Assembly: GCA_003533545.1 (NCBI GenBank)
Contig: DQEK01000384.1
Span: forward strand, 1 to 6,612
DNA: 6,612 nucleotides
Source of the DNA: Acidobacteriota bacterium
GTDB taxonomy: Bacteria; Acidobacteriota; Vicinamibacteria; Vicinamibacterales; UBA8438
Direction of reading: 5' to 3'
A model generated the notes under the pieces. It did no database searches. It was not told the origin of the DNA and saw only the letters and a program-made list of their open reading frames with translations. The position numbers and the translations under genes are program-made. Positions within the stretch are counted from its first letter, which is position 1, and the number at the start of each line of letters is the position of its first letter. Shown here one piece after another: positions 5,818 through 6,612 of this stretch.

Positions 5818-6612
5818 ATGATGATTACGGAGGGTCAGCACGACGTGTTCCGATCGCGGGGACTACTTCGTTTGGAACGTTTTCTACCAGCCGATGAGGT
5901 GATCCGAGCACGCGACGTGGTGATACGTGCTCTCGGGCGGCATGGTTGCGTACAACGAGACCGCGAGTGGGACCTTGCGGGGCTGGAGCAGTTGTCCCAG
6001 CACAACGCGTTCAAGGTGAGTTCAACGTTAGGGCGGGGCGTTGGGCTCTCCCCCAAGTTGATCCCTGCGGAACTGCTCGACACTGTCCAGACCCTTGCTG
6101 GGGGTGCCTGCGTTCCCATGAACCCGAGCCGTCGTTTGAAGCCGTCGCCACTGTTGTCTGTGCCCAATAGCAAGGCTTGGGCCGTGCCACACAATGGGTG
6201 GCACGTAGATTTGCCGAAGTTACGAAACCGTGGGACGCCTCCGGGTGTCCAGCTGTTCGCGTTGCTGGATGCCGTGCGCCCCGGAGGGGGCGGCACGGTC
6301 GTCGTGGCGGGTTCGCATCGACTTCTGGACGGTATGCCGTTCTTGGGTCCGTCCATGAAACATGCGAAACGTCTTCGCAGATTACCGTTTTTTGCTGATT
6401 TGATGTGCGAGGAGTCCTCCAAGCGTGCCCGTCTCATGAGTGAGTCTCACCGTGAAGGCGACGTGGACCTGCGAGTGGTCGAATTGCACGGCGGACCGGG
6501 TGACGTCTTCTTGGTGGATATGCGCGTGCTGCATGCGGTGGCTCCGAATGCTTCGCGTGCGCCAAGAATGATGTTTACGGTGCGGTTTACGCGCGAGGAT
6601 GTTTTCGACGAA
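5818..6612 (+). CDS. PhyH-like Fe(II)/2-oxoglutarate oxygenase, 3' end outside window
   Basis: An open frame of 265 codons without a stop runs to the window edge. It begins MITEGQHDVFRSRGLLRL, after an ATG doublet at 5818/5821, which is a typical phytanoyl-CoA dioxygenase (PhyH) start of the pattern TxxQ...F...G. Metal ligands of the double-stranded beta-helix are visible: His129 and Asp131 in GWHVDLP, and His239 in VDMRVLHAVAPN. Arg250, 11 residues later, fits the 2-oxoglutarate carboxylate. Such enzymes oxidise a substrate, often by hydroxylation, using O2 and 2-oxoglutarate; this substrate cannot be told. No signal peptide is seen, so it should be cytoplasmic, unlike its upstream neighbours. 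The Shine-Dalgarno is weak. GGAGG at 5829-5833 could serve a GTG at 5845, but that would remove the conserved N-terminal block. The gap to the preceding gene is 81 bases. Codons look somewhat richer in T (CGT, TTG, TTT) than its neighbours. Only a short C-terminal piece is probably missing. Confidence 0.88.
   Translation, partial: MMITEGQHDVFRSRGLLRLERFLPADEVIRARDVVIRALGRHGCVQRDREWDLAGLEQLSQHNAFKVSSTLGRGVGLSPKLIPAELLDTVQTLAGGACVPMNPSRRLKPSPLLSVPNSKAWAVPHNGWHVDLPKLRNRGTPPGVQLFALLDAVRPGGGGTVVVAGSHRLLDGMPFLGPSMKHAKRLRRLPFFADLMCEESSKRARLMSESHREGDVDLRVVELHGGPGDVFLVDMRVLHAVAPNASRAPRMMFTVRFTREDVFDE

Noticed and set aside
5835..6437. A 200-codon open frame on the minus strand
   Set aside because: It is antisense to the PhyH-like gene. 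The plus-strand frame has the metal ligands and family start; the minus frame is Arg/Ser-rich with no domain.

Overview
The window is GC-rich and tightly packed. It carries seven protein-coding genes; the first is cut at its 5' end and the last at its 3' end. No RNA genes, insertion sequences, CRISPR arrays or attachment sites were seen, and no gap between genes exceeds about 160 bases. The mix suggests an environmental Gram-negative heterotroph, perhaps Acidobacteriota (Vicinamibacteria-like). The clues are several small exported proteins of unknown function with signal peptides ending in Ala-Gln, two members of the 'PDLGG-W ... CHEGNY' family, an exported metallo-beta-lactamase-fold hydrolase and a PhyH-like dioxygenase. 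This assignment is inferred from family impressions; no marker gene is present.

Layout. (1) Bases 2-1728, plus strand: two tandem genes for exported double-VOC-domain (glyoxalase/bleomycin-resistance fold) proteins, about 69% identical by hand count and clearly a local duplication. The first lacks its signal-peptide start because the window begins inside it. (2) Bases 1713-3579, minus strand: a probable three-gene operon read right to left. It encodes a small exported beta-rich protein, an exported PDLGG-W/CHEGNY protein, and a three-helix DUF3817 membrane protein whose 3' end overlaps the second VOC gene tail to tail. (3) Bases 3580-3716: a divergent intergenic region with a perfect palindrome. 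(4) Bases 3717-6612, plus strand: an exported MBL-fold hydrolase, a second PDLGG-W/CHEGNY paralogue, and a cytoplasmic PhyH-type Fe(II)/2-oxoglutarate oxygenase that runs off the right edge.

How the genes may work together. Five of the seven products carry or appear to carry signal peptides, and one more is a membrane protein, so this is mainly a cell-envelope or periplasmic locus. A divergent promoter region separates two arms that each hold one copy of the PDLGG-W family, which suggests shared control. An exported glyoxalase-II-like MBL protein near exported VOC (glyoxalase-I fold) proteins suggests metabolite detoxification. However, the VOC proteins lack the usual first-strand metal-binding histidine, so a true glyoxalase pathway is not supported. 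The substrate of the locus cannot be read from the sequence.
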